Shown: in pieces, positions 1 through 5,975 of the stretch
Position numbering within the stretch: the stretch's first letter is position 1
How the letters are laid out: every line of letters begins with the position of its first letter
Assembly: GCA_025361325.1 (NCBI GenBank)
Contig: JANYAL010000318.1
Span: 1 to 6,131 of the forward strand
Reading direction: 5' to 3'
Length of the DNA: 6,131 nt
From: Bacteroidota bacterium
GTDB taxonomy: Bacteria > Bacteroidota > Bacteroidia > Chitinophagales > Chitinophagaceae
Notes under the pieces: model-generated
The model's input: only the letters and a program-made list of their open reading frames with translations
Told to the model about the DNA's origin: nothing
Database searches by the model: none
Translations under genes and position numbers: made by a program

Positions 1-1
1 G

Positions 2-1240
2 GGACAATACCCTTATTCCTCTAATTTATTGTTGAAAAAGGCCGACCTGCTTATTGCATTGCACAGATATAAAGAATCCCTAATTATCCTGGAGCAGGCT
101 GAATTGCTTGACAGCAGGGATACCAACCTTTATATTTTAAAAACGGATGCCTTTTTGGCCCTTGACCAGCAGCAAAAAGCAGCTGATGTTCTGGAAGCTG
201 CCATTGATGATTTTGAAGGGGAAGAAAAGTTAGACCTGCTTTTTGAACTTGCCGATGTATATGATGATTACGAGAATTTCGAAAAAGTCTTCGACTGTTT
301 GAAGCTGATCCTGGACCAGGAACCCAATAGCGAGGAGGCTTTGTATAAGATCTGTTTCTGGACCGATTTCACCGGCCGGAATGAAGAAGGTATAAGAATA
401 CACCAGGAAATCATTGAACTTTTTCCTTTCAATGATCTGGCTTGGTTCAACCTGGGAGCTGCCTACCAGGGCCTTAAATTATATGAGAAGGCCATAGATG
501 CATACCAGTATGCCGTTGCTATTGATGAGAAATTCGATTATGCCTGGCGGAACATGGGGGATGCCTATATACGTTTACGCAAGTATAAAGAAGCGGTGGA
601 GGTTCTGGAAAAAGTGCTGGAATTAGCCAGGCCGGAGGATGTCATATATGAAGCCATAGGCCACTGCAATGATAAAATGGGAAACTTTGCACAGGCCAGG
701 TTCAATTATCGGAAAGCAAGTCATATGAACAAGGATGATGCACAACTTCATTATAAGATTGCCTGTACTTACATGAATGAAGGAAATTGGGCTAGTGCCG
801 TGAAAAACCTGGAAGTTGCGATGCGTATCCACAGGCTTCAGCCGGAATATAACCTTGCCATGGGACAGTGTATGATGGAACTGGATAAACCAGATGATGC
901 GATCACATATTTTGGCAATGTTGTTAGGGTAAGACCAAAGAACCTGAATGGCTGGCAGGAATTACTAAAATGCCTTTACGGGACCGGCCTTTTGGATGAG
1001 GCTCTGGAATATGCCGGGTTTGCCTATGAACAAACTGACGGAAAACCTATCTTTCTTTTTTATAAAAGTGCCATATGTTTTGCTTTGGGAAGGTCAAAGG
1101 AAGCATTGGTGCAATTGGAAATGGGCATGGAAAGAAACCCAAAACTAATCAAGAAATTCATAGAACTCAATCCATCCATTCTTCAGAACCAACAAGTAGT
1201 TGACCTGATCGCAGGGTTCAAAAAGAAGAAATCATTTTGA
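2..1240 (+). CDS. Tetratricopeptide-repeat protein, 5' end outside the window
   Basis: The frame is open from base 2 with no in-frame stop, and the residues before the TTG at 29 (GQYPYSSNLL) already fit a TPR helix. The gene therefore very probably starts upstream of the window, and the TTG is not its start. About 413 residues are visible. They form roughly eleven 34-residue TPR units almost end to end. The clearest is the unit starting NDLAWFNLGAAYQGLKLYEK, followed by DYAWRNMGDAYIRLRKYKEA; both show the usual W/L/G/Y/A pattern. The C-terminus is a short lysine-rich tail (GFKKKKSF). No membrane segment is visible in this part; a signal peptide cannot be judged because the N-terminus is missing. 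TPR arrays are protein-binding scaffolds; the partner cannot be read from the sequence. It precedes the comA-aroE pair on the same strand but is separated by 103 bases containing a promoter, so it is probably its own transcription unit or only partly cotranscribed. Confident about TPR, unknown in exact role. Confidence 0.93.
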   Translation, partial: GQYPYSSNLLLKKADLLIALHRYKESLIILEQAELLDSRDTNLYILKTDAFLALDQQQKAADVLEAAIDDFEGEEKLDLLFELADVYDDYENFEKVFDCLKLILDQEPNSEEALYKICFWTDFTGRNEEGIRIHQEIIELFPFNDLAWFNLGAAYQGLKLYEKAIDAYQYAVAIDEKFDYAWRNMGDAYIRLRKYKEAVEVLEKVLELARPEDVIYEAIGHCNDKMGNFAQARFNYRKASHMNKDDAQLHYKIACTYMNEGNWASAVKNLEVAMRIHRLQPEYNLAMGQCMMELDKPDDAITYFGNVVRVRPKNLNGWQELLKCLYGTGLLDEALEYAGFAYEQTDGKPIFLFYKSAICFALGRSKEALVQLEMGMERNPKLIKKFIELNPSILQNQQVVDLIAGFKKKKSF

Positions 1241-1251
1241 CAAGGGGGTAC

Positions 1252-1273
1252 TTACTACAAGCGCTCTTAGTAA
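1252..1273 (+). terminator. Weak hairpin after the TPR gene, possible terminator
   Basis: TTACTA (1252-1257) plus AG (1260-1261) can pair with CTTAGTAA (1266-1273), with a 2-base bulge (1258-1259) and a 4-base loop. It lies 12 bases after the TPR stop codon. The stem is AU-rich and is followed by AAATATTTAT rather than a true U-run, so termination would be inefficient at best. Confidence 0.25.
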
Positions 1274-1301
1274 AATATTTATCCCTTAAAACGTTACTTC
1301 A

Positions 1302-1331
1302 TTGACTTTTGCTTATAGCGGATTATCTTTG
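1302..1331 (+). promoter_or_regulatory. Bacteroidota-type promoter for comA-aroE
   Basis: TATCTTTG at 1324-1331 matches the Bacteroidota -7 element TAnnTTTG exactly. A TTG (within TTGAC, 1302-1304) lies 19 bases upstream, within the TTG-N17-23-TAnnTTTG arrangement described for this phylum. Transcription would begin around 1337-1339, only some 5-7 bases before the first ATG at 1344, so the mRNA would be nearly leaderless. The start site is inferred from spacing only. Confidence 0.7.
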
Positions 1332-1343
1332 TACACATAATCA

Positions 1344-2120
1344 ATGAATATGAATTTTAAACTTTCTCAGATACCGGATAGGCATGTCAAACCACGTCAA
1401 CAAGGAATTACCATGGTAATGGACAAAGGGCTTAGTGTTGAAGAAGCCAGGAATTTCATGAGTGTATCCCATCCCCATGTCGATATCGTAAAACTTGGTT
1501 TTGGCACTTCCTATGTAACGTCTCAACTGAAAGAGAAACTGGAGGTTTATAAATCGTATGATATGCCGGTCTATTTTGGCGGCACCCTTTTTGAAGCATT
1601 CCTGATTCGCAACCAGTTTGAAGATTACATAAGTATTTGTAAGGAATTCGGTGTTGGGTATATGGAGGTAAGCGATGGTTCCATCAATATACCCCATGCA
1701 GAAAAATGCGGTTATATCGAAAAACTTACAAAATATGGTATTGTATTGAGCGAAGTAGGCAGCAAGGATGCAGCACATATCATCCCACCGTATAAGTGGA
1801 TTGAATTAATGAAGGCTGAACTGGCATCAGGCTCAACTTATGTTATCGCTGAAGCCAGGGAAGCAGGTAATGTAGGTATTTACAGGGGTTCTGGTGAAGT
1901 AAGGGAAGGTTTGGTTCAAGAGATTCTTACCCAAATACCGGAAGAAAAGATTATCTGGGAAGCACCTCAAAAAGCACAGCAGCTTTATTTTCTCGAACTG
2001 ATCGGTTGTAATGTTAACCTTGGAAATATTGCACCAACTGAGGTTATTCCCCTGGAAGCGATGCGTATTGGTTTGCGAGGCGATACTTTCTTTTTATACT
2101 TGGATCAAAAAGAAGCCTGA
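1344..2120 (+). CDS. comA: Phosphosulfolactate synthase (ComA) family protein
   Basis: This 258-residue protein carries the conserved segments of the phosphosulfolactate synthase family in order: VDIVKLGFGTS (46-56), YFGGTLFE (77-84), GYMEVSDGSINIP (105-117), SEVGSKD (136-142), VIAEAREAG (167-175), IWEAPQKAQQ (204-213), VNLGNI (224-229) and GLRGDT (243-248). Characterised members are TIM barrels that add sulfite to phosphoenolpyruvate to give 2-phospho-3-sulfolactate, the first step of coenzyme M synthesis in methanogens and of sulfolactate synthesis in some bacilli; plant HSA32 heat-stress proteins are relatives. Length is normal and no conserved block is missing, so it is probably an active enzyme. 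The product's fate in this organism is unknown: no comB, comC, comD or comE homologue lies in the window. Translation can start at ATG 1344 or at ATG 1350; no Shine-Dalgarno sequence decides between them. The gene shares a promoter with aroE and its TGA overlaps the aroE ATG by one base. Family assignment is firm; substrate and role are inferred. Confidence 0.93.
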   Translation: MNMNFKLSQIPDRHVKPRQQGITMVMDKGLSVEEARNFMSVSHPHVDIVKLGFGTSYVTSQLKEKLEVYKSYDMPVYFGGTLFEAFLIRNQFEDYISICKEFGVGYMEVSDGSINIPHAEKCGYIEKLTKYGIVLSEVGSKDAAHIIPPYKWIELMKAELASGSTYVIAEAREAGNVGIYRGSGEVREGLVQEILTQIPEEKIIWEAPQKAQQLYFLELIGCNVNLGNIAPTEVIPLEAMRIGLRGDTFFLYLDQKEA

Positions 2121-2857
2121 TGAAAGAATTTGGTATCATCGGTCATTCATTATCTCATTCTTTCTCAAAAAAATATTTCTCAGAAAAATTTCTACATGAA
2201 AAGATCACGGGCTGCAACTATACTGTTTTTCCACTGGGTTCGTTAAAGGAATTACCTGCCCTTTTACATACTCATCCCGATCTGCTGGGGTTTAATATAA
2301 CTATACCTTATAAACAGGAGATACTCCCATTTTTGACCGATAGGTCAGGAATACCTTCAGGTTTAGAAGCCTGTAACTGTATCCGGATCAGCGGGGGTGA
2401 ACTCATAGGCTACAATACAGATTTCATTGGGTTCGAACAGGCACTTAAGCCTTTTTTATATATAGAAAGGCCTTCCGCCCTTATCCTTGGCAATGGGGGG
2501 GCAGCAGCTGCAATTAGGTTTGCCATGAATCGTTTAGCGATCCCAAATAAGACAGTTGGCCGGAATATCATTAAGGGGATTGATCTCACGTATGAAAATT
2601 TGGATGAAAAAATCATGGCATCACATCTGCTGATTATCAATGCTACACCTTTGGGTACCTATCCCAATATTAATGAATGCCCCCCGATACCTTATTCGCA
2701 CCTTACATCGGGCCATGTATTATTTGATCTTGTATATAATCCGGAAAAGACGTTATTCCTGCAAAAGGGAGAAGAGATGGGGGCAGTCATTGAGAATGGT
2801 TACCGGATGCTTGTTTTACAGGCTGAGGAGAGTTGGAAAATTTGGAATAAAGCCTAA
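2120..2857 (+). CDS. aroE: Shikimate dehydrogenase (AroE)
   Basis: AroE reduces 3-dehydroshikimate to shikimate with NADPH in the cytoplasmic chorismate/aromatic amino acid pathway. The 245-residue protein shows the family landmarks: the N-terminal shikimate-binding segment GHSLSHSFS (8-16), GFNITIPYK with the catalytic Lys65, ACNCI (84-88), GYNTDF with the catalytic Asp101, the Rossmann loop LILGNGGAAAA (121-131), INATPLGT (173-180), FDLVYNPEKT (202-211) and the C-terminal NGYRMLVLQAEESW with Gln234. The usual NADPH-phosphate-contacting motif (NRT-like or S-R) is represented only by VGRN (146-149), so cofactor preference is less certain than the fold. Length is that of the short AroE form common in Bacteroidota. 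Its ATG overlaps the upstream TGA (TGATG), implying translational coupling to the ComA-family gene. Its TAA overlaps the stop codon of the convergent thioesterase gene. Confidence 0.96.
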   Translation: MKEFGIIGHSLSHSFSKKYFSEKFLHEKITGCNYTVFPLGSLKELPALLHTHPDLLGFNITIPYKQEILPFLTDRSGIPSGLEACNCIRISGGELIGYNTDFIGFEQALKPFLYIERPSALILGNGGAAAAIRFAMNRLAIPNKTVGRNIIKGIDLTYENLDEKIMASHLLIINATPLGTYPNINECPPIPYSHLTSGHVLFDLVYNPEKTLFLQKGEEMGAVIENGYRMLVLQAEESWKIWNKA

Positions 2858-3285
2858 ATTGTCAATAATTTTCTGACTCTTTCAGGTATTCCGGTCACTT
2901 TCTTTTGAGAATAATCATAGCATACCATCCCGGTCTTTGCATGGGCTAGTATAATGTTTTCCTTATTTCTGATCGTTTGAACACGGTATAGTAGATCAAA
3001 ACTTACCCGGGTCAGCTCGCCAGCCGCAATGTTTATCTCCATCACATCACCATAATACGCCTCATTCCTGAATTCGAGAACAAGATCGCTCATGATAAGT
3101 CCGATACCCTCCATTTCCAGTTCGGTATAACCATATTGGTTCAGCCATTGCACCCTGGCCTCATGCAAAAGTGCAACAAAAGAGTCATTGCCAACATGGT
3201 TACCGTAATTGATATCGGTAATCCTCACCGGGATATGATAAGTTGCAATGAAATACTCAGGTATTTCTATTTTTATTCTTGCCAT
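2854..3285 (-). CDS. Acyl-CoA thioesterase, 4HBT/YbgC-like hotdog fold
   Basis: This 143-residue protein fits a single hotdog domain of the 4-hydroxybenzoyl-CoA thioesterase/YbgC type. The signature is VRITDINYGNHVGNDSF (20-36): Asp24 sits where the catalytic Asp of 4HBT enzymes lies, followed by the G-x-HV-x-N element and the helix FVALLHEARVQWL. Beta strands rich in V, I and L follow, including LVLEFRNEAYYGDVMEI with the typical Y-GD turn. Such enzymes hydrolyse acyl-CoA or acyl-ACP thioesters in the cytoplasm; the acyl substrate cannot be read from sequence. The ATG lies four bases after the rdgB stop, so it is the last gene of a minus-strand operon. No Shine-Dalgarno sequence is evident. 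The TAG stop overlaps the aroE TAA tail to tail, leaving no room for an intergenic terminator. Family confident, exact substrate unknown. Confidence 0.9.
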   Translation of the reverse strand: MARIKIEIPEYFIATYHIPVRITDINYGNHVGNDSFVALLHEARVQWLNQYGYTELEMEGIGLIMSDLVLEFRNEAYYGDVMEINIAAGELTRVSFDLLYRVQTIRNKENIILAHAKTGMVCYDYSQKKVTGIPERVRKLLTI

Positions 3286-3289
3286 CCGT

Positions 3290-3871
3290 TCATGTTTTGT
3301 TCAAGAAATCTACTAGTTTGAAAATCGCTTTTTTACGGTGGCTGAAATGGTTCTTTTCGGATATATTCATTTCAGCAAAAGTCTTGGTGCTGCCTTCAGG
3401 AATAAATACAGGATCATATCCGAATCCGTGAAAGCCTCTTTTTTTGATAGTGATTGTACCTTTGCATATGCCTTCGAACAGGTATTCCTTTCCATCCCTA
3501 ATCAATGAAATCACCGTTCTGAACTTGGCATTTCTTTTCTTAGCGTGGGATAATTCATTCAGTAGTTTGCGAATATTATCCTCATCAGAACGATTCTCGC
3601 CGGCATAACGGGCGCTTATTACACCCGGCTTGCCATGCAGTGCTTCAACTTCCAGGCCGGTATCTTCACTGAAACAATCTTTTTGTGTCATTTGGTGTAC
3701 GGTACGGGATTTTTCACTTGCATTTGCTTCAATGGAATCATGGGGTTCAGGGATTTCGATATGGATGCCAGATTCCTTCATGGTGAGAATATTGAAATCA
3801 CTATCCAGTAACGACCTGATTTCAGTGATCTTATTCTGGTTGTTACTGGCAAAAATAAGGGTCTCTTTCAT
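3290..3871 (-). CDS. rdgB: RdgB/HAM1 non-canonical purine NTP pyrophosphatase
   Basis: RdgB hydrolyses dITP, ITP and XTP to the monophosphate and pyrophosphate, keeping deaminated purines out of DNA and RNA. Read from ATG 3871, the 193-residue protein has the family's nucleotide-binding N-terminus IFASNNQNKITEI (6-18), the catalytic-loop segment SEDTGLEVEALHGKPGVISARYAGE (Asp70 as probable catalytic acid), the base-recognition segment FHGFGYDPVFIP (147-158) and the C-terminal SHRKKA (177-182). Length is normal for the family. The frame can be extended to a TTG at 3904, adding 11 residues that overlap the upstream gene. The ATG is preferred because the family motif normally begins within a few residues of the start and because it leaves a 19-base gap to the upstream stop. 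It is the middle gene of a three-gene minus-strand operon. Confidence 0.96.
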   Translation of the reverse strand: MKETLIFASNNQNKITEIRSLLDSDFNILTMKESGIHIEIPEPHDSIEANASEKSRTVHQMTQKDCFSEDTGLEVEALHGKPGVISARYAGENRSDEDNIRKLLNELSHAKKRNAKFRTVISLIRDGKEYLFEGICKGTITIKKRGFHGFGYDPVFIPEGSTKTFAEMNISEKNHFSHRKKAIFKLVDFLNKT

Positions 3872-3890
3872 TGCAATGTAAGTTTTGCAT

Positions 3891-4394
3891 TCATGTGATT
3901 GCAAAGACCAGTTTCAGGCTGTTCCAGAGTTTTGTTTTTTCATCCTTATCCCCTTTAATCGCATCAAGGTCAGGTGCCGCTATGTAATCCTGGTTGTTAA
4001 AGTGCTGTAACTGATAATGAGGGAATTGAAGGGGTAACAGTAGTGAAGCAGGTGAAACACCAAATAAACAGACTACACGGGCGTTTAGTTGTTGCTCTAA
4101 ATCCATGTAGTTGGCGATAGTGTATTTACTCACATTTATTAAGGCAATATCAGCCATAGTAAGTTTGCAGGCATTCAGGATGCCTAACAGGAATCCCAGC
4201 GCCTCATCAGAAAGGTAGATAGCTTCCGGCTCATCTACCAGGATAATCACGTTCTTTTGGTTATTGCCTAGGTATGAAAATGTAGTTGATGTGAGTACCT
4301 GGGTCTTATTATTACCAGCATCTTTGGTTATCAGGGAATAAGGAAAAAGCTCCTGCAAAACCAATGATGGAAGAAGAACATGATGTAAACTCAT
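3891..4394 (-). CDS. Uncharacterised protein, possibly HolD/uracil-DNA-glycosylase-like fold
   Basis: I do not recognise this 167-residue protein with confidence. It has no signal peptide and no convincing membrane segment. Visible features are a strand-like stretch NVIILVDEP (48-56), a helix LSDEALGFLLGILNACKLT (61-79), a second strand ADIALINVSK (81-90), a third strand ARVVCLFGVSPASLLLP (105-121) and a C-terminal segment DEKTKLWNSLKLVF (151-164). The alternation of strands and helices, the G-x-x-P-A-S-L-L element and the closing K-x-x-LW-x-x-L pattern recall the uracil-DNA-glycosylase-like fold, including the DNA polymerase III psi subunit (HolD). This is pattern-level inference only, and no glycosylase catalytic motif is evident. 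The ATG at 4394 is the first plausible start. It is the first gene of the operon with rdgB and the thioesterase, and the rdgB partnership would fit a nucleic-acid role. No convincing TAnnTTTG promoter is visible upstream on this strand. Confidence 0.8.
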   Translation of the reverse strand: MSLHHVLLPSLVLQELFPYSLITKDAGNNKTQVLTSTTFSYLGNNQKNVIILVDEPEAIYLSDEALGFLLGILNACKLTMADIALINVSKYTIANYMDLEQQLNARVVCLFGVSPASLLLPLQFPHYQLQHFNNQDYIAAPDLDAIKGDKDEKTKLWNSLKLVFAIT

Positions 4395-4820
4395 AAAATT
4401 TAGCGTACTTGTATTTTTCGTTTCTTTAAAGTAAAATTAACGAATTTGATGTGGACAATGGCGAACGGTACATGAAATAAAACGGTAGCTGAATGCCATA
4501 CATTATGGGTAGGTAATGGATACACATGGGTGGATATTTAAGGTCTGAAAGGGAAGGTTTGTTTCATTATACAGGACATTTTCAAAAGGAAAGTTGTTCT
4601 CTTTCAATTTTCAGTATAAAACAGCAGTCGGGATCCCTTTTTGGTTGTAAAGTTGTATGTTAACCTATTTTCCCGGGGGAAACAATCAAAAAAGCCCGAA
4701 TTACACTATAATTAGACTCTTTTTCGAAGATGTGTATAAAATTTCATTTTTTCAAGTATTTATTTTCCGATTTTAAATGAGAATTACTACCTTTGCCGTC
4801 CGAAAAATAAACGGATTATA
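4395..4820. other. Divergent intergenic region between the rdgB operon and rpsL
   Basis: The 426 bases hold no ORF with coding character; the few ATG codons run into stops within about a dozen codons. The only clear signal is the rpsL promoter at the right end. Minor structure: an imperfect inverted repeat GAAAGTTG (4589-4596) / CAATTTTC (4605-4612), one G-U pair in RNA; a GGGATCCC palindrome near 4630-4637; and a near-palindrome TTTCCCGGGGGAAA at 4669-4682. None has an assignable function. A promoter for the minus-strand operon must lie here, but no exact TAnnTTTG match was found on that strand. No tRNA, rRNA or riboswitch was recognised. Confidence 0.75.
4788..4795 (+). promoter_or_regulatory. 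Promoter -7 element for rpsL-rpsG
   Basis: TACCTTTG matches the Bacteroidota -7 consensus TAnnTTTG exactly. It would start transcription around 4801, giving a leader of about 20 bases before the rpsL ATG. The region 17-23 bases upstream has only TTTT (4763-4766) as a weak -33 element, within a strongly AT-rich stretch that could act as an UP-like sequence. Confidence 0.65.
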
Positions 4821-5201
4821 ATGCCCACAATACAGCAATTAGTAAGAAAAGGAAGAGAAATCATCAAAGCCAAAAGCAAATCCCGGGCTTTGGATAGTTG
4901 TCCGCAACGTCGTGGTGTTTGTACCAGGGTGTATACTACAACACCTAAAAAACCCAATTCAGCTTTGCGTAAAGTTGCCAAAGTACGTCTAACCAACAAA
5001 ATTGAAGTCATAGCCTATATTCCGGGCGAAGGGCATAATTTGCAGGAGCACTCCATTGTGTTAATCCGTGGCGGCAGGGTTAAAGACCTTCCGGGTGTAC
5101 GTTATCATATTGTAAGGGGCAGCCTGGATACTGCAGGTGTTAAGGACAGGAAGCAGAGCCGCAGTAAATATGGCACCAAAAAAGAAAAAGCTAAAAAATA
5201 A
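4821..5201 (+). CDS. rpsL: 30S ribosomal protein S12
   Basis: S12 sits at the decoding centre of the 30S subunit and contributes to tRNA selection. The 126-residue sequence is typical throughout: VRKGR near the start, [25 protein letters not shown] (27-51), [10 protein letters not shown] (69-78), [14 protein letters not shown] (83-96) and the basic C-terminal tail. Lys43 and Lys88 (Met counted as 1), whose replacement commonly gives streptomycin resistance, are both present, so the protein looks wild type. Asp89 is the residue that RimO methylthiolates in species that have that enzyme. The N-terminus MPTIQQL is the usual one for this phylum, and no Shine-Dalgarno sequence precedes it. It is the first gene of a short unit with rpsG; rpoC is not next to it on the left. 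Confidence 0.99.
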   Translation: MPTIQQLVRKGREIIKAKSKSRALDSCPQRRGVCTRVYTTTPKKPNSALRKVAKVRLTNKIEVIAYIPGEGHNLQEHSIVLIRGGRVKDLPGVRYHIVRGSLDTAGVKDRKQSRSKYGTKKEKAKK

Positions 5202-5213
5202 TCTTTAAACTTA

Positions 5214-5235
5214 GCCGGGAATGAATCATCCCGGC
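5214..5235 (+). promoter_or_regulatory. Perfect hairpin in the rpsL-rpsG spacer, candidate S7 regulatory site
   Basis: GCCGGGA (5214-5220) and TCCCGGC (5229-5235) form a perfect 7-bp GC-rich stem with an 8-base loop, inside the 51-base gap between rpsL and rpsG and ending 17 bases before the rpsG ATG. It is followed by AAGAAAAAT, not a U-run, so it is not an intrinsic terminator. In E. coli, S7 represses its own synthesis by binding the S12-S7 intercistronic RNA. The equivalent position suggests a similar role here, but the function is inferred. Confidence 0.5.
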
Positions 5236-5252
5236 AAGAAAAATACAAAACA

Positions 5253-5720
5253 ATGCGTAAGACACAACCGAAGAAGATCCCCTTGGCCCCAGACCCGAAA
5301 TTCAGTGACAAGCTGGTTACTAGGTTTGTTAATAACCTGATGTGGGAAGGGAAAAAAAGTGGTGCATACATTATCTTCTATGATGCACTGGATAAAGTAG
5401 CAAAGCAAACTGGTGAGAACGGTTATGAAGTATGGAAAAAGGCATTAGCTAACATTACACCGGGTGTTGAAGTGCGCAGCCGCCGTATTGGTGGTGCAAC
5501 ATTCCAGATTCCTTCAGAAGTTCGTGCCGACAGGAAAATATCTTTAAGCATCAAGTGGATGATCAAATATAGCCGCGATAGGAACGGACGCAGCATGGCA
5601 GATAAACTGGCGAATGAAATCGTTGCTGCAAGCAAAGGTGAAGGGGCCGCTTTTAAAAAGAAGGAAGATACTCACCGTATGGCAGAAGCAAACAAAGCAT
5701 TTGCACATTTTAGGATCTAA
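5253..5720 (+). CDS. rpsG: 30S ribosomal protein S7
   Basis: S7 is a primary 16S rRNA-binding protein that nucleates assembly of the 30S head and lines the E and P sites. The 155-residue protein begins [17 protein letters not shown], typical of the phylum, and contains the conserved [14 protein letters not shown] (25-38), [25 protein letters not shown] (67-91) and the C-terminal [17 protein letters not shown]. Length is normal. It follows rpsL after a 51-base spacer that carries a strong hairpin and is followed 20 bases later by an intrinsic terminator, so it is the last gene of the rpsL-rpsG unit. No Shine-Dalgarno sequence is visible; the stretch before the start is A-rich (AAATACAAAACA). 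Confidence 0.99.
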   Translation: MRKTQPKKIPLAPDPKFSDKLVTRFVNNLMWEGKKSGAYIIFYDALDKVAKQTGENGYEVWKKALANITPGVEVRSRRIGGATFQIPSEVRADRKISLSIKWMIKYSRDRNGRSMADKLANEIVAASKGEGAAFKKKEDTHRMAEANKAFAHFRI

Positions 5721-5739
5721 GTACAATACTTGCAATAGG

Positions 5740-5774
5740 AAAGACCGTTCACAAAGAACGGTCTTTTTGTTTTT
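5740..5774 (+). terminator. Strong intrinsic terminator after rpsG
   Basis: AAAGACCGTTC (5740-5750) and GAACGGTCTTT (5756-5766) form a perfect 11-bp stem with the 5-base loop ACAAA, followed by TTGTTTTT. Stem strength, small loop and U-rich tail make it a textbook Rho-independent terminator. It begins 20 bases after the rpsG stop codon and separates rpsL-rpsG from fusA. Confidence 0.93.
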
Positions 5775-5779
5775 ACGGA

Positions 5780-5810
5780 TTTGTAATTACAAAAAATGCT
5801 TGTACATTTG
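5780..5810 (+). promoter_or_regulatory. Promoter for fusA
   Basis: TTTG (5780-5783) lies 19 bases upstream of TACATTTG (5803-5810). Both elements match the Bacteroidota consensus exactly, including spacing. It stands directly after the rpsG terminator. The predicted start near 5816 leaves an untranslated leader of about 255 bases before the fusA ATG. No other TAnnTTTG element was found between here and fusA. Confidence 0.75.
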
Positions 5811-5865
5811 CGGCGCTAAAAGGTATAGTAATTTTCAACAAGGGCTATTCTTGATTTAGCATATT

Positions 5866-5949
5866 ATGAGAGTGGAATCATCATATCAAATCTCCCCGGG
5901 ACCGAAAAGTGCTTCATTCGGGGTTCAAGCTGTGGTTCAGATAGCTTAA
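5866..5949 (+). CDS. Possible 27-residue ORF in the fusA leader
   Basis: ATG 5866 opens a frame of 27 codons ending in TAA, reading MRVESSYQISPGPKSASFGV and then QAVVQIA. It lies about 50 bases after the predicted fusA transcription start. An in-frame TAG at 5857 rules out a longer version with an upstream start. No Shine-Dalgarno sequence is visible, and I recognise no family. It could be a regulatory leader peptide, a remnant of a lost gene, or chance. Confidence 0.2.
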   Translation: MRVESSYQISPGPKSASFGVQAVVQIA

Positions 5950-5975
5950 GATTAAAAGTAATATATAAACAATAA

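Noticed and set aside
1341..1778. 145-codon open frame on the minus strand opposite the ComA-family gene
   Set aside because: It lies wholly antisense to a gene with family-wide conservation, and its translation has no recognisable domain; it is a shadow frame.
3872..3904. TTG start giving rdgB 11 extra residues
   Set aside because: The added residues precede the normal family N-terminus, overlap the upstream gene and use a rarer start codon; ATG 3871 explains the gene better.
4669..4682. TTTCCCGGGGGAAA near-palindrome as a terminator or operator
   Set aside because: The two-base centre cannot form a stable RNA loop, no U-run follows, and no gene end lies nearby; it is probably chance.
4787..5011. 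74-codon minus-strand frame with a hydrophobic stretch
   Set aside because: It is antisense to rpsL and its promoter; the hydrophobicity is a by-product of the lysine and arginine codons read in reverse.
4949..5089. Possible streptomycin-resistance change in S12
   Set aside because: Lys43 and Lys88 are both the sensitive-type residues, and the surrounding PKKPNS and RVKDLPG motifs are intact.
5614..5859. 81-codon plus-strand frame running from inside rpsG through the terminator
   Set aside because: It overlaps the strongly conserved end of S7, crosses the terminator stem and fusA promoter, and resembles no protein.
5919..5950. tRNA-like GGTTCAAGC stretch in the fusA leader
   Set aside because: The flanking five bases on each side do not pair as a T-arm, and no acceptor, D or anticodon arm can be built around it.
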